41,964 nucleotides of DNA, taken from assembly GCA_002438625.1 (NCBI GenBank), contig DJPS01000015.1, positions 56,401-98,364 on the forward strand, given 5' to 3'. The stretch comes from Christensenella sp. UBA6406 (GTDB taxonomy: Bacteria; Bacillota; Clostridia; Christensenellales; UBA1242). Below the pieces are notes generated by a model. The model was not told where the DNA came from. It made no database searches and saw only the letters and a list, made by a program, of their open reading frames with translations. The position numbers and the translations under genes are program-made. Of the stretch, positions 14,728-22,924 are shown piece after piece (the stretch's first letter is position 1; every line of letters begins with the position of its first letter).

Positions 14728-15110
14728 TATTGGCTTAAAATCTCAACTTTACAACTTTTAAAATACCGAGTAAAAGGCGGCTGGTAAGTGAAATATTTTA
14801 AAAGTGTTTCATTTATTACTTTTATGCGTTATTATATATTAATAACTTTAATTTAAAAACAAGTTAATTCACTTCTAATTAACTAAATCAAAAAATTTAT
14901 CATTTAAGCAAAGTTTTGCATTTGTTTTAAATGATTAAATGCCATAATGTAGTTTTACAAAGTGGCAAAAATTGAATGAATAATTCAATATAAAATATAT
15001 ATATTTCACTATTAAAAATAGTATTTAATTAAAGATGCAAATTGTGCATAAATAGTATGATGCAATTTAGCATTAAAATTTAATTTTTAAGAAACCATAG
15101 GGAGGAAAAT
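14728..15110. other. Hairpin-rich spacer between rpmJ and rpsM
   Basis: A 383-base gap where most Bacillota have a short spacer. It contains the 12-bp helix described separately, GTTATTA/TAATAAC (14828-14834/14840-14846), GTTAATT/AATTAAC (14863-14869/14877-14883), ATTGAAT/ATTCAAT near 14971-14989, and ACTATT/AATAGT near 15008-15022. No open reading frame of note and no strong promoter is seen. Confidence 0.6.
14754..14805 (+). promoter_or_regulatory. Candidate alpha-operon leader: 12-bp helix with GC-rich apical part
   Basis: ACTTTTAAAATA (14754-14765) and TATTTTAAAAGT (14794-14805) are perfect 12-base complements. They enclose a 28-base GC-rich loop that can itself pair CCG (14766-14768) with CGG (14778-14780), or TACC with GGTA. 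Two more perfect 7-bp hairpins follow, at 14828-14846 and 14863-14883. No T run follows the first helix, so it is not a simple terminator. A regulatory leader for rpsM-rplQ is my inference. Confidence 0.5.
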
Positions 15111-15482
15111 ATGGCTCGTATCGCAGGCGTAGATTTGCCAAGAGATAAAAGATTGGAAATTGGCTTAACATACATTTATGGTATAGGCAGATATCAATCT
15201 AATCAAATTTTAAAAGAAACAAATATTGACCCTAATATTCGTGTTAAAGATTTGACAGAAGAACAAGTGGCACTTTTAAAAGACCAAATTGAAAATCATC
15301 ACGTAGTTGAAGGTGATTTAAGAAGAGAAATTCAACTTAACATCAAGAGACTTGGTGAAATTGGTTGCTATCGTGGAATTCGTCATCGTAAGAATTTGCC
15401 AGTTAGAGGTCAAAACACAAGAAACAACGCAAAAACAAGGCGTAGTAGTTTCAAGAGAAAGAAAGTCGGTGGAAATAAATAA
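15111..15482 (+). CDS. rpsM: Small ribosomal subunit protein S13
   Basis: S13 bridges the 30S head with the 50S and contacts P-site tRNA. The 123 residues match the family: MARIAGVDLPRDKRLEIGLTY, RVKDLTEEQV, and the C-terminal RGIRHRKNLPVRGQNTRNN with a basic tail. Ribosome binding site AGGGAGG. First gene of the rpsM-rpsK-rpsD-rpoA-rplQ run, preceded by the hairpin-rich leader. Confidence 0.98.
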   Translation: MARIAGVDLPRDKRLEIGLTYIYGIGRYQSNQILKETNIDPNIRVKDLTEEQVALLKDQIENHHVVEGDLRREIQLNIKRLGEIGCYRGIRHRKNLPVRGQNTRNNAKTRRSSFKRKKVGGNK

Positions 15483-15493
15483 AGGAGTATACA

Positions 15494-15904
15494 ATGGCTA
15501 ATATGAAGAATAAAGGTGCTAAGGCAAGCACTAAAAAGAAGAGAAGAGTTACCAAGAACATTGAAAAGGGTCAAGCACATATTCAAGCTTCTTTCAATAA
15601 CACTATTGTTACTTTTACAGATGAAGCAGGAAATGTAATTTCTTGGTGCAGTGCTGGTGCTGTTGGTGCTAAGGGTGCTAAGAAGAGCACACCATTTGTT
15701 GCGCAACAAGTTTGTGAGACTGCTGCAAAAGTTGCAAAGGATGCTGGAATCAAATCTGTTGATGTATTTGTAAAAGGACCTGGTAACGGTAGAGAATCAG
15801 CTATTAGAACAATAGGTGCATGTGAAATTGAAGTTACAATGATTAAAGATGTTTCTCCAATTCCGCATAATGGATGTCGTCCACCTAAGCGTAGAAGAGT
15901 ATAG
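15494..15904 (+). CDS. rpsK: Small ribosomal subunit protein S11
   Basis: S11 forms part of the platform near the E site. The 136 residues contain HIQASFNNTIVTFTDEAGN and VFVKGPGNGRESAIR, and end in the conserved ISPIPHNGCRPPKRRRV-like sequence (PIPHNGCRPPKRRRV). The basic N-terminal tail is normal. Ribosome binding site AAAGGAG; 18 bases to rpsD. Confidence 0.98.
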   Translation: MANMKNKGAKASTKKKRRVTKNIEKGQAHIQASFNNTIVTFTDEAGNVISWCSAGAVGAKGAKKSTPFVAQQVCETAAKVAKDAGIKSVDVFVKGPGNGRESAIRTIGACEIEVTMIKDVSPIPHNGCRPPKRRRV

Positions 15905-15922
15905 AAAGGAGAGAGTAAATAA

Positions 15923-16543
15923 ATGGCTAAATATGTAGATGCTAAATGCAGATTATGTAGACGTGAAGGCTGTAAACTATATTTGAAGGGTGAACGTTGT
16001 ACAACTAAGAAATGTGCAATGGAGAGATTCCCAATAGTTCCTGGTCAACACGGTGCTGCTAAAAAGAAAATCACTGGTTATGGTATTCAACTTCGTGAAA
16101 AGCAAAAAGTTAAAAGAGCATACGGCTTGTTAGAAAAGCAATTCCATAGTTACTATGAAAAAGCTGAAAGAATGAAGGGTGTTACAGGTGCTAATATGTT
16201 ATCACTTTTAGAGCGTAGACTTGACAATGTGGTATATAGAATGGGTATCGGTGCATCAAGGGCTGAGTGCAGACAAATTGTAAACCACGGACACATTACT
16301 GTAAATGGTAAGAAAGTAAATATTCCATCTTTCCAAGTTAAAGTTGGTGATGTAATTGCTGTTAAAGAAAACAAGAAAGATTTGGATATGTTCAAGGACT
16401 TAAAGGGTGCTAAAATTGTTACACCTAAGTGGCTTGAATTTGATTCTGAGACATTAACTGGTAAAATTAACGCATTACCTGAAAGAGATGATATTGATTT
16501 ACCAATTCAAGAGCATTTAATTATTGAATTGTATTCAAGATAA
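15923..16543 (+). CDS. rpsD: Small ribosomal subunit protein S4 (zinc C+ form)
   Basis: S4 is a primary 16S binder and, in E. coli and B. subtilis, a translational repressor of its own mRNA. The 206 residues have four to five N-terminal cysteines (9, 12, 17, 26, 31) consistent with a zinc-binding C+ form. An S4 RNA-binding domain follows (LERRLDNVVYRMGIGASRAE, then NHGHITVNGKKVNIPSFQVK). In B. subtilis rpsD is separate, but here it sits inside the alpha operon, so autoregulation could act at the leader before rpsM. Confidence 0.97.
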   Translation: MAKYVDAKCRLCRREGCKLYLKGERCTTKKCAMERFPIVPGQHGAAKKKITGYGIQLREKQKVKRAYGLLEKQFHSYYEKAERMKGVTGANMLSLLERRLDNVVYRMGIGASRAECRQIVNHGHITVNGKKVNIPSFQVKVGDVIAVKENKKDLDMFKDLKGAKIVTPKWLEFDSETLTGKINALPERDDIDLPIQEHLIIELYSR

Positions 16544-16576
16544 AAGACCTAAATAATTTGGAGGATATTTTAAATA

Positions 16577-17530
16577 ATGTTGGAAATTGAAAAACCAAAA
16601 ATTTTAGTAGAAGAAAATGAAGATGGAACTTTTGCTAAATTTACTGTTGAACCGCTTGAGCGTGGATATGGTATAACACTAGGAAACTGTTTAAGAAGAA
16701 CGATTCTTTCTGCCTTACCTGGCGCTGCCACTGTGGGCATAAGAATTGCGGGTGTTAGTCACGAATTTTCTTCAATTAAAGGTGTAAAAGAAGATGTTAC
16801 AGATATTGTTTTAAATATTAAGAACATTGCTATAAAAACTACTGATGTTAGTCCTAATTTCCGTGGTTCAATTTACTTAAAGTCTTGTACACCAGGAGAA
16901 ATTAAGGCTGGAGACATTCAAACTAATGACCAAATAGAAATTTTAAATCCTGATTTGCACATTTGCACGCTAGATAGAGGTGCGGATTTGGATATGGAAA
17001 TTATCGTTGGTCGTGGTAGAGGATATGTGCCAGCAATTCAAAATAAGAGTGATGATGACCCAATCGGATTTATTGCAGTTGATTCAATTTTTACACCAGT
17101 TAAAAGGGTAAACTATTCAGTTGAGAACACTCGTGTTGGACAAAGAATTGACTTTGACAAGTTGACGCTAGAAGTTGAAACTAACGGAACACTTGGTGCA
17201 AAGGAAGTCGTAAGTTTAGCAGGTAAAGTTATTGATGAATATGTTATGATGTTTGTAAGTTTAGATGAATCTATGAGTAATTTAAACATACTAAAAGATG
17301 ATGAACAAACTGAACAGTCAAAAGTGCTTGAAATGAGTATTGAAGATATGGATTTGTCTGTAAGGTCAAATAACTGTCTTCGCCGTGCGGGCATTATGAC
17401 TATTGAAGATTTGGTTAAAAAGACAAAAGACGAAATGCTTAAAGTTAAGAATCTTGGAAGCAAGTCTTTGGATGAAATTATTAAGAAATTAGAAAATTAT
17501 GGTTTAAGTCTTCGTAATGAAGAAGAATAA
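16577..17530 (+). CDS. rpoA: RNA polymerase alpha subunit
   Basis: Alpha dimerises to start assembly of RNA polymerase and its C-terminal domain binds UP elements and activators. The 317 residues are of normal length. The N-terminal domain (about 1-230) has FTVEPLERGYGITLGNCLRR and TPVKRVNYSVENTRVGQR. A linker follows, then the C-terminal domain (about 248-317) with DLSVRSNNCLRRAGIMTIEDL and KNLGSKSLDEI. Ribosome binding site TTGGAGG. It lies between rpsD and rplQ as usual. Confidence 0.98.
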   Translation: MLEIEKPKILVEENEDGTFAKFTVEPLERGYGITLGNCLRRTILSALPGAATVGIRIAGVSHEFSSIKGVKEDVTDIVLNIKNIAIKTTDVSPNFRGSIYLKSCTPGEIKAGDIQTNDQIEILNPDLHICTLDRGADLDMEIIVGRGRGYVPAIQNKSDDDPIGFIAVDSIFTPVKRVNYSVENTRVGQRIDFDKLTLEVETNGTLGAKEVVSLAGKVIDEYVMMFVSLDESMSNLNILKDDEQTEQSKVLEMSIEDMDLSVRSNNCLRRAGIMTIEDLVKKTKDEMLKVKNLGSKSLDEIIKKLENYGLSLRNEEE

Positions 17531-17545
17531 TGAAAGGAGAGAACA

Positions 17546-18061
17546 ATGGCACATTCAAAGTTAGCAAGACCTAGTAAAGAAAGAATGGCACTTATTCGCA
17601 ATCAAGCATCGTATTTACTTTGGAATGGTTATATTGAAACAACTGAGACTAAGGCAAAAGAAATTAAGGCTTATGCTGAAAAGATTATCACTCTTGCAGT
17701 TAGAAGTTATAAAGATGTTGTTAAGGTAACTAAGACTAAGGTTGGCGAAAACGGTGAACAAGTTAAGATGGAAGTCGTTAATGATGGACCACAAAAACTT
17801 GCTGCTAGAAGAAAAATTATGACTATGTGTTATGATTTACAAGAGCAACGCAAAGATAAAGAATCTAAGGCTGATTTTGTTGCTAGGACTAAGGATATTA
17901 AGCACCCATTGATTGAAAAGATTTTCAATGTTTATGCGCCAAGATATGCTGAAAGAGCAGAAAGACTTGGTCAAGGTGGTGGCTACACTACAATTATGAA
18001 ACTTGGCAAGCGTAGAGGCGATAACGCTGATATGGCTAGGGTTGAATTAATTGCTGAATAA
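17546..18061 (+). CDS. rplQ: Large ribosomal subunit protein L17 with internal insertion
   Basis: L17 lies near the tunnel exit. The N-terminal part (LARPSKERMALIRNQASYLL, ETTETKAKEIKAYAEKIITLA) and the C-terminal part (YAPRYAERAERLGQGGGYT, MKLGKRRGDNADMARVELI) are canonical. At 171 residues it is longer than the common 112-130. Roughly residues 55-122 hold an insertion rich in Lys, Glu and Val between the two conserved halves. The frame is continuous. It is the last gene before a strong terminator. Confidence 0.95.
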   Translation: MAHSKLARPSKERMALIRNQASYLLWNGYIETTETKAKEIKAYAEKIITLAVRSYKDVVKVTKTKVGENGEQVKMEVVNDGPQKLAARRKIMTMCYDLQEQRKDKESKADFVARTKDIKHPLIEKIFNVYAPRYAERAERLGQGGGYTTIMKLGKRRGDNADMARVELIAE

Positions 18062-18268
18062 TTAGTTAAAATAGATAGATAATCACTTTTAATAGATTAA
18101 AATAGTCCCATTTTAGTTGTTTAAAATTGATTAAATATTGATTGCTTTGCATATTAGGAGATAGTGTAAGGTAATCTGTAAGAATTATGTTAATGCAATA
18201 CATTGTTATTAATTGACATTCATTGATTGCTACATAACATAATAATTAAATATGCATATTTAAGAAAG

Positions 18269-18301
18269 TAAACTATAAATGTCCCTTATAGTTTATTTTT
18301 T
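18269..18301 (+). terminator. Terminator of the ribosomal/rpoA operon
   Basis: A perfect 10-bp stem, TAAACTATAA (18269-18278) with TTATAGTTTA (18286-18295), around a seven-base loop, followed by six T (18296-18301). It lies about 210 bases after rplQ, with no gene in between. Confidence 0.85.
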
Positions 18302-18503
18302 GTATGTTTTGCATTTTTATCGTAAAAAATAAAGTGTAGTTTAGATTTTACGGGTTATTGGGCGTTGGATTAGAAATTTTAGTATTGATAAATTATTTTT
18401 TTTAGTTTATGTGATAAATAAAAAAATGAAAATTAAGATAAAAATTTTTTGGTTGCAATTATATTTTGCAATCTTTTTTAATAGTTGGGTGGATTTTATG
18501 GTA

Positions 18504-18532
18504 TTGACTTTTTTGATAGATTATGGCATAAT
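18504..18532 (+). promoter_or_regulatory. Promoter of the LRR protein gene
   Basis: TTGACT (18504-18509), 17 bases, CATAAT (18527-18532) preceded by TGG, giving an extended -10. The start site would be near 18539, about 55 bases before the ATG. Confidence 0.7.
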
Positions 18533-18592
18533 ATATATGATGAAAATATTTAATTGTCATTTTATCAATTTGAATAATTTGGGGGCGTGTTA

Positions 18593-20866
18593 ATGGCTGA
18601 TTATGTTATAGATGGCAATGGAGTTATGACAATAACAAGATATGATAGAGTTCTTGGGGGCGATAATTTTATAAGTGTTGAGGATAAAAGTAAAATAACA
18701 AAGATTATTGTGCCTGAGGGCGTGGAAGAAATTGAAAATAGCACATTTAAGTGGATTAAAAATTTGACAAGTGTTGAGTTGCCTAACAGCCTTAAAATAA
18801 TTGGTGAGAGTGCTTTTTCTTATTGTAAAAAATTAGAAAATGTAAAATTGGGAAGCGGGTTAAAGGTCATAGATGAAGAGGCATTTGCGGATACGAAACT
18901 TAAAGTTATAGATTTACCTGACAGTGTTGAAAAGATTGGTAGTTTTGCATTTAAAAAGGCTGATTTAAGAAGTGTTAAGTTGCCAAAATCTTTAAAATCG
19001 CTTGACAGTTGGGTGTTTATAAATAATAAAAATTTAAGCAAAGTTGAGTTGAGCGATGGGCTTGAAGATATTGATATTTCTGCTTTTTCAGATTGTGAAG
19101 ATTTGAGAGAGATTGTGGTTCCTGAGACTGTTAAACATATAACTGAAATAACTATGGATTCATTTGATTATGACCATATGGTTTTACCTATGACTGCTTT
19201 TATGGAATCTAGGGCAATGTATAATTTACGCAAAAGAATAAAGGAAAGCAAAGGCAATAGTGGTGATTTTAAGTGTGAGTTTTTATTAAATGGCAAAGTT
19301 GTAAAAGCTAATGAAATAAAAAATATGTCATCCGCTGATGGCGTAACGATTTATGAATATGGTGAAAATGGGGATGTGCTTATTATAAAAAATGGTGGAC
19401 AACCACTTATGACAAATAGGAAGCATGTTTATAGGGGAACGACAAAGTGGAATCATTTAGATGAGGTGTCATTAAGGTACGCAAATAGGATTTTAGATTG
19501 GAATACAAAATATGATGTTTTGCCACACAAGTCAGTTGTTGTAAATATGCCAAAAAGTGATATAGAGTTATTTTATAAAAATAATAATGCAAAAAATTGG
19601 GCTAGCATTGTTAAATCTTGCATTTTAACGGAAGATGCTAACAGGGACACGCTTTTTGAGCTTGCATATGCTTTGGGTGTTTTTAGCGAGAATGGAAAAG
19701 AAAGTAAGGATGCTACTGATTTTATGATTGAAAGTGTAATTGGCAACTATGATGAGTTTGAGATTCATAGTAAGTTTAGCGGTTTGGGTGTGTATTCAAC
19801 TAAATATAATACTGACTTTGCTAAGTTCTTTATGACTAATTTTAAGAAAAATCCTAATTTTTTAATTGCATATAATCCTATGACTGATGACACATTTAAT
19901 TTTTGTCCTATGGTTTATAGGGAATTTAATGATATTATGAAGGCTTTTCCGAATAAGAAAATAATTACTAGGCAAGATAATGATAGGTTGACACCTGAAC
20001 TTGCAATTTCATATTTTACGGAAAGAAGATATGATAATGTTGCAAGTGAAGCAAAAGATTTGGCGAAAATGATTGGTAGATATGGATATAGTCAAGAAGA
20101 CTATAAGCGGATTGAAGAGTGGTTTTTAACTGGGCTTATTTTAGAAAAAACAGAGAAGCAAGCATTGAAGGCAAATAAAGATTTTATGATTGATGCACTT
20201 AGTGATTTACAAGGGAAAATGCTGGAGCGAACTGGAGAAAATATAGCGGGAAATGTTGCGGTTAGTGAAGAACCTGAGATTGTTGAATGTGAAAGACTTG
20301 TTGATTTAAATCATTTTGATAAAAGTAAAGTTATAACTTATGAGTTGATTGAAAAGTCAAATGCGATGGGTGCAGTGCTTGGGAATATGACAAATTGTTG
20401 TCAAGTGCTTAACGGTGCGGGTGAAAGTTGTTTAAAATATGGAATGACTGAGCCAAACAGTGGATTTGTTGCATTTAGAAATGAAGAAAAACTGATAGGG
20501 CAAGCGTGGGTTTGGTATGATGAAAAAGAAAAGACAGTATGTTTGGATAACATTGAAGTGCCTACGAAAATGTTGGAAATTTTAAGGAAAGATAGTGTGA
20601 TGCAAAATCAATTTATTTATTGTCTTATAAGGTTAAAAAATGGCGTTCAAACTGCCATGGGAAAAGATAAAGTGAACAAGGTAACCATTGGACTTGGTTA
20701 TAATGACATTAGCAAAGTTTTAGAGCAAAATTTTAAAATGGACAATAATGCTAAGACGTTAACAAATTATGAAGGATATACGGATGCAAAATCTCAATTT
20801 GTTATTACTGATAAGCAACAAGAGAAGAAAGTAGATAAAAATGTAAAAGAAGAAAGGCAAATGTAA
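18593..20866 (+). CDS. Leucine-rich-repeat (BspA-type) protein with unrecognised C-terminal domain
   Basis: The 757-residue protein starts at ATG 18593, seven bases after GGGGG. Residues about 30-190 form roughly six BspA-like (LRR_5) repeats of the IIVPEGVEEIENSTF / VELPNSLKIIGESAF / IDLPDSVEKIGSFAF kind. The remaining 560 residues are unlike secreted BspA proteins. There is no signal peptide and no transmembrane or cell-wall anchor, so it is probably cytoplasmic. Near residues 595-665 it has MTNCCQVLNGAGESCLKYG, then GFVAFRNEEKLIGQAWVWYD and VCLDNIEV. This loosely recalls PcfJ-like or acetyltransferase-like folds, but I cannot assign a function. It is a single gene with its own promoter and terminator. 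Confidence 0.8.
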   Translation: MADYVIDGNGVMTITRYDRVLGGDNFISVEDKSKITKIIVPEGVEEIENSTFKWIKNLTSVELPNSLKIIGESAFSYCKKLENVKLGSGLKVIDEEAFADTKLKVIDLPDSVEKIGSFAFKKADLRSVKLPKSLKSLDSWVFINNKNLSKVELSDGLEDIDISAFSDCEDLREIVVPETVKHITEITMDSFDYDHMVLPMTAFMESRAMYNLRKRIKESKGNSGDFKCEFLLNGKVVKANEIKNMSSADGVTIYEYGENGDVLIIKNGGQPLMTNRKHVYRGTTKWNHLDEVSLRYANRILDWNTKYDVLPHKSVVVNMPKSDIELFYKNNNAKNWASIVKSCILTEDANRDTLFELAYALGVFSENGKESKDATDFMIESVIGNYDEFEIHSKFSGLGVYSTKYNTDFAKFFMTNFKKNPNFLIAYNPMTDDTFNFCPMVYREFNDIMKAFPNKKIITRQDNDRLTPELAISYFTERRYDNVASEAKDLAKMIGRYGYSQEDYKRIEEWFLTGLILEKTEKQALKANKDFMIDALSDLQGKMLERTGENIAGNVAVSEEPEIVECERLVDLNHFDKSKVITYELIEKSNAMGAVLGNMTNCCQVLNGAGESCLKYGMTEPNSGFVAFRNEEKLIGQAWVWYDEKEKTVCLDNIEVPTKMLEILRKDSVMQNQFIYCLIRLKNGVQTAMGKDKVNKVTIGLGYNDISKVLEQNFKMDNNAKTLTNYEGYTDAKSQFVITDKQQEKKVDKNVKEERQM

Positions 20867-20881
20867 AATGTTTGCTTTTTT
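20852..20881 (+). terminator. Terminator overlapping the end of the LRR gene
   Basis: GAAAGGCAAAT (20852-20862) pairs with GTTTGCTTTTT (20870-20880), with some G-U pairs. The stop codon TAA lies in the loop and T6 is at 20876-20881. The hairpin therefore includes the last codons of the gene. Confidence 0.65.
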
Positions 20882-21424
20882 CTTATTTTAGTTTATCAAA
20901 TTGCATTTTATTTAATTTTTGTGTTATGAAAATTGAGTTAAAGTTGTTAATCAATAGGGTGGAAATGATTTATTTTGTTGTTTTGCATAGGTGCGTTAAG
21001 ATTATGGTTTCTTGTGGTGGAAAATTTTGTTTAATGTGTTCATTTAATGGTTTGTTATGGTTGGAAACGGGCGTTGAGTGAAGCGGTGGGTGGAATAGTT
21101 TGTTGGGATTGCTTTATAAATAAATTAATCCGCTTTATTTTTGTTTGTTGATTTATAGGAAAGTTATGGTTGAAAATGAATGCTGAGTGAAAACGGACGC
21201 AAGCGAGCAGTCAAGTGTAAGGGTAAAGGCGGTGGTGGGTTTGTGTTGGGGGCGTGAGTGGCTGAGTGTGTGAGAGAGTTGTGGGGGGTGATGTGGCTGG
21301 TTCGCCTTTATCCGCACTTGGGGCGAGCGACACGGTGTGTCAGGACAGGGGCGAGTGCGTTGTGGGAGTGTTTGAAAGAGTAGGTTGTGTGGGGTGTGGT
21401 TTTGTGTTTTTTTGTTTTGAATGA
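20882..21424. other. Gene-free stretch with a G-rich islet
   Basis: No convincing gene lies between the LRR gene and dinB (659 bases, counting from the LRR stop to the dinB start). The second half (about 21,056-21,410) is strikingly rich in G and T on the + strand. It contains many G3-G6 runs and two local hairpins: TCGCC/GGCGA at 21302-21306/21322-21326 and GACAC/GTGTC at 21329-21333/21337-21341. GGGGCGAG occurs twice (21320, 21348). A diverged direct repeat occurs at 21056-21081 and 21163-21190. Open frames through it on either strand look like composition artefacts. Confidence 0.6.
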
Positions 21425-21453
21425 TTGACAAAATCAAATTTTTGTTTTATGAT
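21425..21453 (+). promoter_or_regulatory. Promoter of dinB
   Basis: TTGACA (21425-21430), 17 bases, TATGAT (21448-21453). The start would fall about 65 bases before the dinB ATG. I see no obvious LexA (GAAC...GTTC) box here. Confidence 0.7.
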
Positions 21454-21525
21454 ATTTGTATAAGAAAATGTGTTTAGTTTTTATTTTTATTAATACTTCT
21501 ATTTTTAGGTAAGGTATGGTGTGAA

Positions 21526-22782
21526 ATGGAGAAAGAAAGGGTTATCATTCATATAGATTTAAACAATTTTTATGCGAGTGTAGAATGTTTAAAGAACGAG
21601 CATTATAGGCATGTTCCTATGGCTGTTTGTGGCGTTGAAGAGTTAAGGCACGGGATTGTTCTTGCAAAGAATCAGTTAGCGAAAGATAAAGGTGTAAAGA
21701 CTGGTGAACCGATATGGCAGGCAAGGCAAAAGTGTCCTAATTTGGAAGTTTGCACACCTAATTTTTCTGATTACTTGCGATTTTCAAAACTTGCAAGGAG
21801 CGTATATGAGAAATATACGAACAGGGTTGAGGCATTTGGAATAGATGAGTGTTGGCTGGATGTCACGGACAGTGTAAGGCTGTTTGGGAGCGGTAAGGAG
21901 ATAGCGGACAGGATAAGGGAAGAGATAAGGCGAGAGATTGGGATAACGGCAAGTGCGGGGGTCAGTTTTAATAAAATCACTGCCAAATTGGCGTCCGATT
22001 ATAAGAAACCTGATGCGACAACGGTTATAGATAGGGAAAATTATAATAAAATTGTTTATCCGCTTAAAGTTGAGGCATTGTTATATGTTGGGCGGGCAAC
22101 GAAGGAGAAGTTGAACAAAGTTGGAATAATGACCATAGGAGATTTGGCGGTGGCAAAGGAAGATATGCTTGTTAGGATGCTTGGGAAAAACGGGCAATAT
22201 TTGCATAAATTTGCGAATGGGCTTGACAATGCGGAAGTTAGGCAAGTTGGGATTGCTAGTGTGATAAAGTCAGTGGGAAACAGTATGACAACGGTTAGGG
22301 ACATAAAGAGTGAGAAGGATGCTGAGATTGTTTTTAATATATTGGCGGAGAGCGTTGGGGCAAGGCTTAGGGAGCATAAGTTAAAGGGGTCAAACATTGC
22401 TATATATGTAAAATATGCAACTTTGGATGTTTTTTCAAGGCAAATGGAGTTGCCGTATGCGACAAGTTCAAGTTTGGAGATAGTTAAGGGGGCAATGGAG
22501 ATATTTAATAAATATATGAAACCGCCTTATGAACTTAGGCAGTTGGGGCTTAAAGTTGGGTCGCTAGTGGAAGCGGATGAAGAAATTGTGCAGTTAGACT
22601 TTATTGGGGAAGCGGAGAACCGCATAAAGAAAGAGAAGTTGGAAAAGGTTGTGGATAAAATTAGGGGGCGTTTTGGTTTTAATTCTGTAAAAAAGGCAAT
22701 AATGTGTATAGATGAAAGTTTGACGGAAATTGACAATCCTAAGAAAACGAATATAATTCATCCTTTATGCTTTTTTAGATAG
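21526..22782 (+). CDS. dinB: Y-family DNA polymerase IV
   Basis: A translesion polymerase that copies past damaged bases at the cost of accuracy. The 418 residues have Asp11 in IHIDLNNFYASVE (8-20), the catalytic pair Asp107-Glu108 in AFGIDECWLDVT, a helix-hairpin-helix thumb segment around 190-235, and a little-finger domain (about 245-350). QLDFI at 356-360 looks like a sliding-clamp-binding motif. The C-terminus continues with a DKIRGRFGFNSVKKA tail. The 87-aa gene downstream has the same orientation. The gene is richer in G than the ribosomal genes, using many AGG and GGG codons. Confidence 0.93.
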   Translation: MEKERVIIHIDLNNFYASVECLKNEHYRHVPMAVCGVEELRHGIVLAKNQLAKDKGVKTGEPIWQARQKCPNLEVCTPNFSDYLRFSKLARSVYEKYTNRVEAFGIDECWLDVTDSVRLFGSGKEIADRIREEIRREIGITASAGVSFNKITAKLASDYKKPDATTVIDRENYNKIVYPLKVEALLYVGRATKEKLNKVGIMTIGDLAVAKEDMLVRMLGKNGQYLHKFANGLDNAEVRQVGIASVIKSVGNSMTTVRDIKSEKDAEIVFNILAESVGARLREHKLKGSNIAIYVKYATLDVFSRQMELPYATSSSLEIVKGAMEIFNKYMKPPYELRQLGLKVGSLVEADEEIVQLDFIGEAENRIKKEKLEKVVDKIRGRFGFNSVKKAIMCIDESLTEIDNPKKTNIIHPLCFFR

Positions 22783-22924
22783 AATAGATATGGCTTTGGG
22801 GCGTTTAAAAAATAGTTAAATTTTTATTTAAAATAGATTTATCTCTTTTTAAATTTATATATAAATTGCTTTATTAATAAAATTAAAAATCTATATAAGC
22901 ATAAATTTTGTTGGGTACGAATTT

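Larger units (their letters stand above)
18062..18592. other. Intergenic region after rplQ
   Basis: A 531-base A+T-rich region that separates the ribosomal operon from the accessory segment. It holds the terminator at 18269-18301 and the promoter at 18504-18532. A 60-codon open frame (18411-18593) crosses the promoter, has no ribosome binding site, and is not called. Confidence 0.7.

Noticed and set aside
14754..14805. T-box or known riboswitch before rpsM
   Set aside because: No T-box antiterminator sequence, specifier loop or recognisable metabolite aptamer is visible, and no T run follows the helix.
18411..18593. 60-codon open frame before the LRR gene
   Set aside because: It spans the promoter at 18504-18532 and has no ribosome binding site.
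20872..21081. 69-codon open frame after the LRR gene
   Set aside because: It starts inside the terminator, lacks a ribosome binding site, and has a Cys/Phe/Leu-rich product typical of non-coding A+T-rich DNA.
21153..21437. 94-codon open frame on the minus strand in the G-rich islet
   Set aside because: The product is a His/Pro/Ser/Thr mixture dictated by base composition, with no ribosome binding site or recognisable fold.
21425..21525. LexA/SOS box upstream of dinB
   Set aside because: No GAAC...GTTC inverted repeat is present; likewise none upstream of recA (40649-40766).
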